64,000 bases of DNA. Origin: Chenopodium formosanum. Lineage: Eukaryota > Streptophyta > Magnoliopsida > Caryophyllales > Amaranthaceae. The notes below the pieces were generated by a model, which made no database searches, was not told where the DNA came from, and saw nothing but the letters and a program-made list of their open reading frames with translations. Location of the stretch: the NCBI GenBank assembly GCA_024500155.1, contig CM044873.1, positions 3,291,001 to 3,355,000 on the forward strand. The letters run 5' to 3'. Positions 35,991 to 49,390 of this stretch are shown here, one piece after another (positions within the stretch are counted from its first letter, which is position 1; each line of letters opens with the position of its first letter). A program made the position numbers and the translations under genes.

Positions 35991-36738
35991 AACATTTTTA
36001 AAGGTTGAGTTTTCCTTATATTGTGTTGGTCTCATGAAGTCTCACCCAATAACTTCTCTTAATAAATAGATAGATAACTTATTTGAACCATGAAAAACCA
36101 AATGAACACAAAAATCCCATTAAAATTTGGCTTATTAGACAAACTACCTAAATGTCTTCATACTTACAATCACAATTAATACAATCATCGTTATGATGCG
36201 TTTGTTTTTGAAAATGACGATAAAAGAGGTTAGAATAAGCTAGAAAGATTTCTCAAATCAAGTAAGACTTGACTCACTTGATAAGACTTATTATTTCGCA
36301 TCCTAAAGAGAGTTAAATTCAAATCTTTCTACATAAAAGTAATTGAAGGCAAGATTACCTTTACCTTTCCCCCTATCAAACACCCCGATAAATTAGACTA
36401 TTAGAGAGTCTACTGACTAGGTAATATTCTCCACAAAGCCATAATCACTAGCAATGGTCAAGGTTAATGGGCGCTGCCTCAGCCGCTCACTATTCAGTAA
36501 TCACCAAATAAAGACAATTTCACACTTGAAAGTGAGACAGAATCTAAACCCTCTCTTCATCCCTATTGCCCTTTTTTTTAACGAAAAAAGGTCCCACAAA
36601 ACCATTTATTTTCTTAAAAAAAAACTAGAGTTGCCAAAAAGGCAAAACCCTAGTTTTAGTCTTAGAGCAAAAATAAAAAAATGAAATGAAAAGAAAAATA
36701 AAAAGTAGAATATTTGTGATTCCAGTAATCATCAACGG

Positions 36739-36762
36739 CTCCGATTGGCGGGTTTATATATC
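36739..36762 (+). promoter_or_regulatory. Probable core promoter of asparagine synthetase
   Basis: An inverted CCAAT box (CCGATTGGCG) is followed by TTTATATATCC (from about 36752). It lies roughly 150 bases upstream of the ATG at 36903, with a GA-rich leader between. Suggested from motif and position only. Confidence 0.5.
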
Positions 36763-36902
36763 CTGCACCATTTTAGCATCACTACCTTCATTTTTTCTGA
36801 CTTGGTAATAAATTAAATAACCGAGTTTTAAGAGAGAAAGGTAGAGAGAGAAAGTAAGAGAGAGAAGGTAAGTGAGAGAAAGAAGCCGCCATCATCATCA
36901 TC

Positions 36903-39900
36903 ATGTGTGGCATACTTGCCGTCTTCGGATGTCTCGATACTTCTCACATTAAGAGGTCTAGAATCATCGAGCTTTCTCGGAGGTAATTGCATTGTTATTT
37001 TCACCGCTTTTTTTTAATTTCAATTTTTCATAGTGTTTTTAGAATAATTTGTTTGGTGTGTTTGGGAATTTATTCGCTTGATGATATATTAGGCATTTTC
37101 TGTTGATAATGTTACCAGTAATAGTCAATTAGTTTTAATTAATTATGATATTTTTTGATTTTTTTAGGTGTATATAGGTTATTTATGTATTTTTAATTGC
37201 AATGTAATGCACTTATGATGGTTTTGTTACTTGATAATAATGTTGAATGTATGTGACATTTTTTTAAATTGTTTGTTGGAGATTATTAAGAATCAAGATG
37301 TTCATGAATTTTTTTTTTTATTTTATTAAAAAGATGTTCATGAATTATGAATAATGAGTGAAATTGGATTGTTTTGAATTGGGATATACCTATTTTGAAT
37401 TGTGAGAAGCTTGGATAAGGAACAAGTGTTAGGCAATGAAGTGGACGAGGTGAGATAGAAGTGATTTGGATCATGTCAATGAAAATGACCGTGAGAGAGG
37501 TTCATTGAAGTACAAGAACATCACACGTGAGACCGATTGAGAGTGTTTTTATTCCTTTTTAGCTTATTCCAGATAGTTTAGGTAAGATGATTATGGTTTG
37601 TTGATTAAAATACACCCTCTAGGGTGTGCTTGGTATGGTTAAAGGAAATAGGATGGAATGGAATCCAGTGAAGGAGGGAAAGGGTAATGATAATCGTTAC
37701 TTTTATACATTCTTTGTTATCACAATAGAATAGAATAGATTCAAATGAATTATAGAGAAGGGAGATTGACGAAAGTAACACAATTCGTCACTGGTGAGTT
37801 GGAGAGGGTAATAACAAATAAGTGAGTTGAATTAATTATCTTTGCTTGGGAAGTTGTTACTATACCCCTCAAATCAGTCAACTTATGCTAGAAATATTCA
37901 AGTGATTGTGTTTTCAGCTCTTAAAATCTACATACTACCCATGATCAAATATACAAGGGTTAGAGGGCTTTGTTGAATCATGATGATTAAAAACTGATTT
38001 TAATGGATGACAAACCCCACCCAAATTGAGAAATGGGGCTTTTAAATGAGATAAGAGTTGTAGGAGAAATGAGGCTATCTAATTCTAAGGGAGGTAGTAG
38101 TACTTTTGGGTATCTGTTTTTTTTCCCAAATGTCTGTTCTGTTTTATGCCTATTTTGTGTGAGATGTGATGGTTTAGTCAAGAAAGTTTGGTGTTTGTAC
38201 AATTCATCGTATCTTTCTTTGTGTGACAAGAACACTATATTCAGTGTATAACTTTGCCTGATTGTTAGTCTTCTGTCAATGTTAGGTTACGTCATAGAGG
38301 CCCTGACTGGAGTGGCATACACTGCTTTGAGAATTGTTACCTTGCTCATCAGCGGTTAGCTATCGTTGATCCCACTTCGGGAGATCAGCCACTTTATAAT
38401 GAGGACAAGACCATTGTTGTCACAGTAATTTAACTTTCCATCCCATCTTTTTTTTATTTTTATTTTATTTAATTTTGAATGTATATACTTTGTATGTATC
38501 AGAGATTATTTCACATATTAGAATGATGTGAAGTTTATTACTTTGTATGCCTTTTTGGAATGATGTGAAGTTTATTACTAAGGGACAATATTTCTGTTTC
38601 ATCATCATCATCTGTAATCTGTAATATGTTGTTGCTTGTATATATTATTTACTGTTAGATGCAAAGTATGCATCCAAGCATATATCTCCTTTGTTGCTAG
38701 TTTTCTGAAATCCAGCATCAGGATGCATGGATTATCAACTATTAGATGCAAAGCACACATTTAAGCATAATTAACTCAGCCTTTATATGATACACGGATT
38801 ATTTTATTGTCAGGTCAATGGAGAGATATACAACCACAAACAGTTACGAGAGGAGCTGAAGCTGAAATCGCATCAGTTTCGCACTGGCAGTGATTGCGAA
38901 GTAATTGCTCACCTTGTAAGTACCTTAATGTTATGTACTCTTTCTTGTTGTTTACCATCCTAACACTCACCAAATTTAATTTGAAAATACTTGGTTATGG
39001 GACATTGGATCCTTACTTAAACGTGAGCTACTTTTTTTTTTTTTTTTCCTTCTTTGTTAGTATGAAGAATATGGGGAAGAGTTTGTGGATATGCTCGATG
39101 GGATGTTCTCCTTTGTACTTCTTGATACACGCGATAAAAGCTTCATTGCTGCTCGTGATGGTATTGGAATTACCCCACTGTACATGGGTTGGGGTCCTGA
39201 TGGTATGCCAAATTATAGTATATGTTTCATTGATTCATTATGGTGGTGATGCAATCTTATGATGCTTTGCTGATTGCTTTAATGTCTTTAAATTTAAAGC
39301 TTTAACCTCCACTTTGTTATGATGTTTTAATTGTGTGATACTAGCTGTCATTCATTATTTCATACACATTTTTGGGCATGCTATCCTATAATTGCTTTTT
39401 GTCTCAAGAATATTGACTATTACAACTCTTTTGGGTGTTGACCTTTGTGTTCTTTTGTCCTCCCTCCTACCTCCCAATTACAAAAATGTAGCACAGTAGC
39501 AGTAGCTACAGACATTTTTATCTTTCATAGTCATGAGTTTTATTTACAATAAAAATGTTTTCTTTGCAGGGTCCATTTGGTTTGCTTCTGAGATGAAGGC
39601 CTTAAGTGATGATTGTGAACGATTTATCACTTTTCCCCCAGGACATATATATTCAAGCAAACAGGGTATGCTTTTATCTAGTTCGTAGACTATCTTGGAT
39701 AAGATGTGATTCAAATTTAAAGATTAGGGATTAACGAATTAAATACTGTTTCATTTAACACGTTGCAGGCGAGTTAAGAAGGTGGTACAACCCACCATGG
39801 TTCTCAGAGCAGATACCTTCAGCTCAATATGATCCAATAGTTTTACGTGAAGCTTTTGAAAAGGTATATTATACATGTTAATATTGTCTATTATAGCAGT

Positions 39901-42848
39901 ACTTAATATCTCGACTTTTTTCCTTTGTTCCTCACTTTACTACACAGCCTTTTTCCCCCCCTTGCTCCTGACTTGACTTCGTTTTTTTGAATACTTAAAA
40001 GAGAAGAAATCTTTTCTCTTGTTGCAGAATGCAAAATTGTAACTGTTGTATTTGTTAAATTTCTTTTTCCTGTGTGGTTTGTGATTTACTTAGATCTTTT
40101 AATAAATCTACATTCTGATTTGTTAATCTCCTCTTATAATTTTATACAGTCTGTTCTTAAGAGATTAATGACAGATGTCCCATTTGGTGTACTTCTGTCG
40201 GGTGGACTGGATTCATCTCTTGTTGCTGCTGTAGCATCACGTCACTTGGAAGAAATGGAAGGAGCATACCAATGGGGTTCACAGTTGCATTCCTTTTGCA
40301 TTGGTTTGAAGGTAGATATGCCTTTGTACTTCAGATATCTACAGTTCATCTCTTTCAGTAGTGCCTGCTTAATTCAAATCACTATGTCCGTTAATAATAC
40401 AACTCTCAGAAAATTTTGACACATCTTTCTCTTTGTTACAATCACTCGTAGCAATGTAGCATAAATTGCATAACTAATTATCTTGGGTCTGGTGAAATTG
40501 GCTTCCATGGGGAAGTCCAGATAGTTGGTTCTCATAAAATTTGTTCTTCTGGATAGGAAAGAAGAGAGTTGACTGGTAACAATATTTCAAGTATCTATGA
40601 CATTATGCTTTTAAATTTACCTAGGTTTTTCTTAGATAAATTGAGTTAAATCCAATTATATTATGTGGATATTAAAATACTGAAGTACTGACATTTGGTA
40701 GCATTGCATTTTAAATTTGAATATGCACGACTGTGTCTATGTGTAGACCAGATGTGATAAAGCTGATCTTTGCTTTAGCCAGTCTGGAGTCTTGGAACTA
40801 AACTCATCTTTTGCTATTCAGGGTTCTCCGGATCTCACAGCTGCAAGAGAGGTTGCTGATTATCTTAAAACTCGTCATCATGAGCTTACTTTCACTGTTC
40901 AGGTACTTTCTTCTTACGAATTCGGCTGATTTTGATATAAGATTAACTCAGGTTTCACTCTATCTACACTAGACAACTACAGTTTTCCTTCTCAAATTTA
41001 GGAAGGCATAGATGCACTTGAAGAGGTTATATATCATATAGAAACCTATGACGTTACAACTATCAGAGCCAGCACCCCTATGTTTTTGATGTCTCGCAAA
41101 ATCAAATCCCTTGGAGTAAAGATGGTTCTCTCTGGTGAAGGATCTGATGAAATTTTTGGTGGTTACTTGTACTTCCACAAGGCACCTAACAAGAAGGAAC
41201 TCCATGAGGAAACATGCAGAAAGGTATTCCTTGGCTGTGAATATTTTCTTTTCATTTACAATATTTTGACTGTGTCTTTGATCTGGTGTTTGTATTGTTC
41301 AGATTAAAGCTCTTCATCTGTATGATTGCCTGAGGGCCAATAAGTCAACATCAGCCTGGGGTGTTGAAGCACGTGTTCCCTTTCTGGATAAAGAATTTAT
41401 TAATGTTGCAATGAGTATTGATCCAGAGTGGAAAATGGTAACTGAAAATTTCTTATATATATTTCTTAATGTTATATGGAAACATCAACTAATGTCAATT
41501 TCTGCTGCCAATATACTTTACTAGTTTACTACTGCTCAAGTAAGCTTCCTTGAGATTGATAATGAATTGCTTACTGTTGATGCACCTGTTGCATTTTTGT
41601 TATTTTCCCTTTCTAACTTTTGGGGCTGGATTATGGGAAGGGGAAATGGATAAGAGTGTTGAAACTATATGCTCGTACTTCTTACATATTGCTTTAGAAA
41701 AAAATTATTCCCCACTAATTGTTTTATCTGGCTAAAAATCTTCCTGTATGAACCAATCATAATTCATAAGAGCAATGCATGTGCTTTTGAACATATATTG
41801 CACAATGAAACCTTGTATTGGATGGATATTTTAAGAATAAAAGGTTTCATTGTGATATAATTAATGAAAATCCGTAAGGGTGGAATTTAGTATGCATTTT
41901 CATTTATGTTAACAAAATTTGCAGATAAAACGTGATCAAGGGAGAATTGAGAAGTGGATTTTACGGAATGCTTTTGATGATGAAAAGAAACCGTACCTGC
42001 CCAAGGTGCGTTGTTACTTTAGCTATATTTATTGTACCTTTTCTGTCAATGGGTAGTAGGACATTCGTTAAAGATTTTTATAGGGGGTCTTTTCTCATAA
42101 TTTTGTGATCTTACTGATTTATGGGGCACCAAAGAGACTGATGATTATTTTTTGCAATTTTGGCTTTAGCACATATTGTACCGGCAGAAGGAACAGTTCA
42201 GTGATGGAGTGGGGTACAGTTGGATTGATGGCTTGAAGGATCACGCTAGCAAACATGTATAAGTCTCGATTATGGTGATTAAAGCCTTCAATTTCATCGG
42301 TTTGGGCCTCTGCCCACTCTATTCGATATCTCACTTGTTAATAACCTTTGACAACAAACCTTTTCAGGTTACAGATTCAATGTTGGCAAATGCAAATTTT
42401 ATTTACCCTGAAAATACTCCAACAACTAAAGAAGGGTATTATTACAGGGCAATTTTTGAAAAATTATTTCCAAAGGTAAGGATAATTAACCTCTTTTGGC
42501 CTTCTCTCAATTGTGGATTTGGGCATCTTTAATGTAATTAATATTTAGTGTTGATTGACTCCTCACTTCCATTTTCCCGTGTTGTCCTCACCATGTTTAG
42601 CCCTGGTCTCTGATAATTATCTATGTATATATATGATCATTTTAAATGTCATTTTTTTTTTTTTTGACGGGAATTTTAAATGTCATTTGATGGTTCTGTT
42701 TGAGCAGAATGCTGCTAGACAAACTGTTCCAGGTGGTCCAAGTATTGCCTGCAGTACTGCTAAAGCAGTGGAGTGGGATGCTGCATGGTCGAAAAACCTT
42801 GATCCATCTGGTCGTGCTGCTCTTGGGGTTCATGAATCTGCTTACTAG
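36903..42848 (+). CDS. ASN: Asparagine synthetase, glutamine-hydrolysing
   Basis: Fourteen exons: 36903-36982, 38286-38424, 38814-38915, 39061-39202, 39570-39665, 39769-39863, 40150-40311, 40822-40902, 41002-41223, 41303-41437, 41925-42005, 42170-42256, 42368-42475, 42708-42848; 556 residues. It makes asparagine and glutamate from aspartate, glutamine and ATP in the cytosol. The glutaminase nucleophile is Cys2 (MCGILAVFG); RHRGPDW and AHQRLAIVD follow. The synthetase domain has the pyrophosphate loop SGGLDSS (235-241) and SGEGSDEIFGGY (343-354). The exon pattern and length fit plant class II (ASN2/ASN3-like) enzymes. Its neighbours (annexin, RABH1, NPH3, CDKC) are the same as around Arabidopsis ASN3 and, in part, ASN2. 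All catalytic motifs are intact. Confidence 0.98.
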
Positions 42849-44797
42849 CAAGAAGCTGTATACAAATGTTATTCCAGTGTTTACGTCAACCATTGAGAGA
42901 TCAAGACGGAGTCAATAACAAAGACTGCCAAAGCTGTCAAATTGAGGACTCTGGTCGCTGGTGCATTTTCTCTTGAGAAGCAATCTCATGGCGCCTTGTT
43001 TCCAGAGGGATATTTTGCATGGACTTTGGGTTGCTCGGGAAAAAAGGGTGGAGAATTCCTTGTTTCTTTTAACTTTAAATGGCGCAAAAGATTAATTCTG
43101 ATTTTCGAATGATTTTTTTTGACAATTTGTTCTGCACTTTTGTTATAGTGGCCCTTTTATATTGGCTGGAATCGGTCTTTTAGGATCCTCTTCCCCTCAG
43201 ATCTCTTAGTTATTACTTTTTTAGCTGCTTGTAATCTTGAATACAGTTCCTTGGAATATGTTGTTGCTCTTCTACCAATTTTAGAAATAAGCCTCAGTAA
43301 TTGAAACTTAAAGCACTTGTTTAAGATTTCTAAATGTGTTTAGATCATAGGTGCTTTCGTGTGAAGTGTTAACATTGTAAGTTCAAGTTTATTATTGAGT
43401 TAGACAAAGCAAGCACGAAGTGTATCACACTTCTTGATGGCACTAATTGTGGTTGAAATTTTGTATATGTTCACTCGAAAGTAGTTTTGTATATTTTTCT
43501 ATGAACAATTTCTTTCCCTATTTTTTCTACTACGTATATGATTACAAGGACTCGTCGCAATACACCTGTACAATCTGGATGTGATGCGTAAATGAAGTCC
43601 AACACTATGATAAACTAGGGTTTTAGGCATCCATACCTTAAATGAATGTCTATAGGAGGGAGAGAATAGGGAGAAAAGAAAAGCAGTTGGTTAAAGATAT
43701 GAAATGAGTAGCATGAAATAAATTTGTAGGCCAGAGTTTGTGCTAAATTTAGGGATGGCAACGGGTCGGACTCGGAGCGGATTATGCTAAATCCGACTCC
43801 GATCCGACAAGAAGTCGGATGTTAAATCCGACATCCGACTCCGACTCCGACATCCGACTCCGAAATCCGACTCCGACTCCGACTCCGACTCCGACTTCAA
43901 TATCCGACCTCCCACTCCGAGTTTCTTTTACATTATTTAATATACTTTGAGATGTTGGGCTATTTGGGCCTTGACAACCCACACCCAATGCCACCATGAC
44001 CCACACAAAAATCCACTATCTATTGGAGTCGGAGTCGGATAATCCGTCAAAGTCGGACATTTGTTGGAGTCGGATTTTTTTCTCGGATTTTTTTTAGGAT
44101 CCGACTCCGACCCTCCTCCGACTCGGAGTTGGATTATTTTAACGGAGTCGAACTCGGATTACTTTTTTCTCGGACTCGGAGCGGATTTTTAACTTCGGAT
44201 CGGGGCAGAGTAGGGTCGGATTCGGACTGGATTGCCATCCCTAGCTAAATTAGAGGCAAAAGTAAGTGCCTTGCAAACTTTTTACATCATGTAAGACACT
44301 AAGGGCCTGTTCTAATTTACTGAGCTGAACTGAATTGAATTGTTTATGAAAGAAGGAATTAGAAACTGAATTGAACTGAAATTAAGTTGAAGAGAACATG
44401 CCCTAAGTTCCTATTAGATAGCTAGCTTAATTCATTTGAATTCCTCAACAGAAATGACATTGACGATAATCTCACTATTCATAAGTAATCCTCAAGAGAA
44501 ATGAGGACATTGGCGATAATCTACTAAACTAAATCAGTAATAAGTAATCTCACAGCAGTAATAAGTAATCTCACAGCAGTAAATCAGTAATAACTAAATA
44601 TACATACAGCTTTATATTTATGTACAAAAGCAGTAGCTTTAAAGTCTCTTCCCATTGTCATGGTAAAACAGTAGATGATACAGTTGAATATATACAATGT
44701 TGGGCATTAACGCGTTAGTTAACAAACAACACCTACAACCTGGCAAAATCGTGATTCCAGAAGCTTAATCACTCCGGCATTATTAACTGTTTACAAG
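42849..44797. other. Tail-to-tail intergenic region with a MITE
   Basis: 3' UTRs of the ASN and TLDc genes, with a delimited hAT-type MITE at 43750-44243 (listed). A short repeat of AGTAATAAGTAATCTCACAGC occurs at about 44535-44590. No gene recognised. Confidence 0.55.
43750..44243. mobile_element. hAT-type non-autonomous element (MITE) with TCCGAC repeats
   Basis: Terminal inverted repeats TAGGGATGGCAA (43750-43761) and TTGCCATCCCTA (44232-44243) are flanked by identical 8-bp target duplications GCTAAATT (43742-43749 and 44244-44251). The interior is built from TCCGACTCCGAC on the left and its complement GTCGGAGTCGGA on the right, so the whole 494-bp unit can fold back. An 8-bp duplication is the hallmark of hAT insertion. 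No transposase is encoded. Confidence 0.92.
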
Positions 44798-47700
44798 TCA
44801 CCATCTACAAATACCAGGTAGCTCATTCTGACTTAAAGCAAGAATTTCCTCGTACTTTGAAGCATTTACAAATCCCCATAACTGTAGAAGGTAGAAGGTA
44901 AAAGCAGTTAGTCAAAGTTTTGCTTCATTCCAAAACTTAAACTTCACTATGAAACTTGAACATATAACAGAGACATGAATGGGACAGATAAGAGTATCCA
45001 GGAAAAGTCAAATATCACCTCAACTTCTTTCACCACAAAATCTTCAGAAAGAGCAAGGCAAGAATTCCCATAGGTGTCAGATGCTGCACTTGATCCATTT
45101 AATCTGTTCAAGTATAGCAAGAAATTGGAGTTATAACATATTCAGTATTCAATGGAATAATATCTTTTGACTAATATCAAGACAACTTTTTCTCATGTTC
45201 GAAGGCCCTTGTCCGCTAGGTCCTCTACATTACTTTTTTACTTTAATACAAATACATCTTAACAGTCTTTACCCCCTCAAAATAAATAAAATGAAGTATA
45301 ATAAAATAAGAATTCTTGCAATCTAAGAAGAGATGGCTCTCAACAAGAGATTTAACTTACAGATCACTGTCAAGGTAGAGTGCAAAGTGACGACCACCGC
45401 CCATTGCTAGGAAATCAGGAGAACACACTGTATAATATCGATTTACACCTGCAGACACGAAATATTTTATCTGAATCCACTAAAAAGAAAATTGCATAAA
45501 ATGACATGTTGATAACCGGACAGATTTTTAATGCACAAGAACAGTGCTCCAAATCATAACTACAACCTCACTTCAGTTTATAAGGAAAAGCAAGATAGCA
45601 GTGGACTTTTTCTAAAAGTGACTTAAACATAAGCCATCTCATATGGTAACTTAGCATTAAATTCCTAAATACATACTGATATAGTCTAATGAAGTACTTT
45701 AAATATGCAGCACAGCTTCAATATTGGTACCTGTGGGGCGATATATAATCGGCTGGCCAGGTACATCGGTAAAAAGAAATGTGCTATTTGACCCCTGAGT
45801 ATGCATAGAGGAATTAGACTAGCATTGCAGAAATCAAACCACAAGCTTAAGAAAGTCTACGGGTCAAACTCACCTGATACCTCCTGCTTTTAGAAGGTTT
45901 AAGAGGCGCCTCAACCAATCCGCCAAAAACTGCACCACCTCGATCACCAACCACCTGTCCAATACCACCAGTTCATGATGAAAACTAAGTTTTCAAAGAG
46001 CAAGATGATAAGAAACATTCCTAAAGTTACATAAGATGCAACAGGCTAGTGAAAAAGTACTCCCTCCGTCCCCTTTTGATAGTCCCTTATGGGCAAATTT
46101 TAGTCCCAAAATGTTCACCCCATTTGTTTTTTCCAACAACCATTAATATTAATTTTTTACCAAAATTCTCTCCAATTTGCAATAATATTTGTGCAGATTT
46201 AGCTTTCTCATGTAAATTTTGTTTTCCCATGTACTTTTATTACTTTCTCTCTCTACTTTTTTGCATACCCAATGTCAATTTACTTTTTCAACGTACTTTT
46301 ACTATTCTTATTTGTGTTTATTAATTCCCGTGAAAAATGCCCATAAGGGACTATCAATAGGGGACGGAGGGAGTATTAGTGAGGATGATTTTATGACCAA
46401 ATGTTCACCAGAAACAGTTACTCAAATATAGTGAATGCAATTCCAGGAGCTAAAAGGCTGAAAACCATCATCAGAAACATATCAAATTTCAATTGTCCAA
46501 TCAATCTTTCACATTAGATGAATCATTCTTCCAATTCAAGGAGTGTTCAAAAGCAAAACTACTTCCATAAAAAGAACACGGCACAAATGTGAAACAAAGC
46601 CAGACCAAACTTTGTATTTTATACACAAACACATGCAATGCAAATCGTAAGATGAATATCTTTGGTAAACAATCAACTTTCTGAGGCATCAGAATGAGTG
46701 GAAGAGTTTTAGGCTTGTATTGAATAAGAAAAAGGGGGTATAAAGGTTCTTCAGTTCTTGTTCACTAATAGTGTTCTTATAATAAAGATAGGTAAAAAAA
46801 AGGTGGAAAAGAAGATACCAGCAAGCTCAAGCCAGAGCAGAGCATGCTTTTCCGGTATAGGGTTGAGAGTGATATGCCATGCTTCCATGTACTGCAGGAC
46901 ACCATATAACAGTCAGAAAACATATCATCAAACACTCTTTTTTAGAAATCAAAATCTAAATGCACTAGGACAGTGATCCAACACCTGTAGAGCAACACCC
47001 ATTTCCTCCCTTTGACAAGGGATGGAAGGGAAGCATATAGTATGATCCGGGTTTTCTGTGAAAGAAGCAATGACTTATCAGACATGCCAGGGAGTTCCAC
47101 TACACTCTCCATCGGCCTTATATTTCCTTCATCCTGACTTCCATCATTACCATCAGTGTTAGCTTCAGACTTGGGCGTCCTCTCCGATGCTTGATTCCGG
47201 AACCATGCTAATCTGGCAGCATAATTCATAGCTTTACCAATAGACTGTCTCCCCTTAGAAATCAACCCTCTCTTTCCACCACTCTCTTTCACAACACTCA
47301 CATTTTCGGGTTCTGCCTTTACAGGTTCGGGTTTAATTTCAGCTCTAATTTCACTTTCAGGTTCAGATTCAGATTCATCTTTTACAGGTGCATTAATATT
47401 ATTCTGCTGCCCGTCATCTCTTTCGGCACTAAAGTAATCATCTTTTAAAAGAGAATAAAGGAATGCAGTGAAAGATGAGGTATCAGGTCCATCAACTGAA
47501 GTTACAGAACCCTCTTCACAAATTGATTCAAGCTGACTTTCCTCTGAGTCAACATCATTATTCTCCTAAATAAAAATAAAATAAAATTAATCAATGCATA
47601 TTTAAACAAAAACCCACAATCCTAAGTTACATTAAGATAAACCCTAAAGCATAAAAACAACAATATGACAAAGAATTCATGAAATGGGTATACAGAAATT

Positions 47701-48016
47701 GCTTAAACTTCAGCTCAAGTACCATCAAACCCATCAAATTAAACTCAAATCAATCAATATAACCCATGAAATTGCTTCAAATTAAGCTCAAATAACAACA
47801 AACCCATGAAATTAAGTTGCACCAAAATTCCAAAAAATCATAAAAAACCAAGAAATTGCAACAAAAAACAAGAGAAAGAGAGAGAGAGAGAAAGAGACAT
47901 ACAGGAGGAGAAGGGGGATTCTAGGAGATTTTATCAGAAATGGGGTTAAGGAGGACAGTGGTGAGGTCTGAGACAAGATTTACTGCTTTACTACGAAAAG
48001 ATCGTTGCTTTCCCAT
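44798..48016 (-). CDS. TLDc-domain protein with an in-frame stop in exon 1
   Basis: Exons in coding order: 48016-47903, 47565-46985, 46891-46819, 45954-45874, 45794-45731, 45448-45361, 45103-45019, 44881-44798; 390 codons. The N-terminus MGKQRSFRSKAVNL is followed by an acidic, probably disordered region. The TLDc domain spans about residues 208-388 (KTRIILYASLPSL, GDRGGAVFGGLVEAPLKPS, SNSTFLFTD, GGGRHFALYLD, VVKEVELWGF). TLDc proteins are linked to oxidative-stress protection and V-ATPase regulation in eukaryotes. Codon 32 is TAG (47923-47921), although reading frame and splicing continue normally on both sides. The next in-frame ATG is at 47229 and would give about 239 residues with the whole TLDc domain. 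Similar to Arabidopsis At4g39870. Confidence 0.88.
46060..46373. mobile_element. Stowaway-type MITE in a TLDc intron
   Basis: Inverted ends CTCCCTCCGTCCCC... and ...GGGGACGGAGGGAG, extending inward through GATAGTCCCTTATGGGCA and its complement, are flanked by TA dinucleotides (46058-46059 and 46374-46375). TA duplication and the CTCCCTCCGT end define Stowaway/Tc1-mariner MITEs. Length 314 bp, within the intron between exons 3 and 4. Confidence 0.93.
47921..47923 (-). other. Premature TAG codon in TLDc exon 1
   Basis: Reads ATC TCC TAG AAT CCC in the frame of MGKQRSFR. The downstream residues NPPSPP join in frame to the next exon (ENNDVDS), so the stop interrupts a sequence that otherwise reads as coding. 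Confidence 0.9.
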
Positions 48017-48349
48017 TTCATTTGTTTAACCCAGAAATTACCAATAATCAAATACCCAAAACAAACATCTCACAAGATCATCTAACAGCAAAGTGATGAG
48101 AAAAAAACAATGGATAAATTGTTCCCAAAATTGGAAAATTTGTCTATTATCTGATTGTCAAATGAGATTATCTGACTTTTATTATTTCTATTTTTTATTT
48201 TAAATGAGAAGCCCAAACCCTGAGACCGCTAGCAAAAGGAAGCATTAGGTGACAAGTCTTCATCAGATTTTCTGTATTGGCTTCATTATAAAGTTATCGA
48301 ATACTAAATATATAGTGTAAATATAGACTACAGAACTAGTTATCAATAT

Positions 48350-48422
48350 GACTCCATGGCCCAATGGATAAGGCGCTGGTCTACGAAACCAGAGATTCTG
48401 GGTTCGATCCCCAGTGGAGTCG
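48350..48422 (+). tRNA. tRNA-Arg(ACG): tRNA-Arg (anticodon ACG)
   Basis: 73 bases. The acceptor stem GACTCCA pairs with TGGAGTC, with G as discriminator. Box A-like TGGCCCAATGG is present. The anticodon arm CTGGT-CTACGAA-ACCAG gives anticodon ACG (reads CGN after A-to-I at position 34). The T arm CTGGG-TTCGATC-CCCAG contains box B. A T-rich terminator (TTTTTG, T7) follows directly. No intron and no CCA, as expected for a nuclear gene. Confidence 0.97.
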
Positions 48423-49382
48423 TTTTTGTTTGTTTTTTTAATAACTTTTTATTTTTTTTCTCTAAATGTTCCTTATTATTAAGCGCATGGAAGAATAATT
48501 CAGGCAAACAAAACAACGGGTGGTTCATTAGTTATGACTTGTGAAGTTATGAGTATGGCTTATATGTATAGGCGGCTGTCTAGGTGGTGTATTTGAAAAA
48601 TCATACATATTGGTTAAGTTGATGTACTTACAAGTTATTTGGAATATATCACATAATGTAAGTGGGTTTTATAAGTTAGAGACAATGTATTTTCTCTAAT
48701 TTAGAGGTTATATATTATTTTATTTTGTACTTCGTATAAGAGATTGATGTCATTACTCCACCACCTCAACCTCAAAAGGTAATACATTAATTAATATAAA
48801 CTTGCTATGGAGTAGCAATAACATGGTGTATAATACACTATATATTATACAGAAGTATTGCCAGTATGATGTACAAACTACAAAGGTAACATTATTCAAC
48901 AAGGAATTCAATTCTATAATTACGTGTTCAGATGAAATATCATTTAATAAACACAGTTTGTAATATTTACACCCAATAAAATCGTAAACAAGATCTTTCC
49001 TTTCATGGAAACATCATTATTTACAATTATTTGTATAAAGCAAAAGTATATCATTGTTACTAATTAATACATTAAAAAAAAATAAAAAATAAAAAATAAA
49101 AATAGAAATAAAAAAATAAAAAAAATAAGGTGCCTAAAAAAGGTGAATGATCTGTTAGCAGTCATCACCACGTCAAGCAATGCAATAAAAATGTAAAGAC
49201 TTTAACATGACAATTAGACAAACCCAAACCGAGTAAAGCAATCCCTGCGAAATTGCGGAGGTGTCCGATCGTTACGATTTTATACAAAAAGTAATATCAA
49301 TCGCATCATCCATTTTTTGTAATAAATTATTCTTTTTACAAAATTGATTGAATATCCCTACATTCATCCCTTTTAATTTCCC

Positions 49383-49390
49383 TATAAATA
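49383..49390 (+). promoter_or_regulatory. TATA box of the annexin gene
   Basis: CCCTATAAATATCCC, about 98 bases before the ATG at 49481. The leader between them is A-rich and free of upstream ATGs. Confidence 0.65.

Larger units (their letters stand above)
34806..36902. other. Divergent promoter region between ROCK1 and asparagine synthetase
   Basis: Holds the minisatellite block listed separately and otherwise AT-rich sequence without a recognised gene. The final 120 bp are GA-rich and end in an ATC repeat just before the ASN start codon; they are probably the ASN 5' UTR. Confidence 0.5.

Noticed and set aside
48343..48544. Short open frames over the tRNA-Arg gene
   Set aside because: They overlap the tRNA on both strands and have no independent support.
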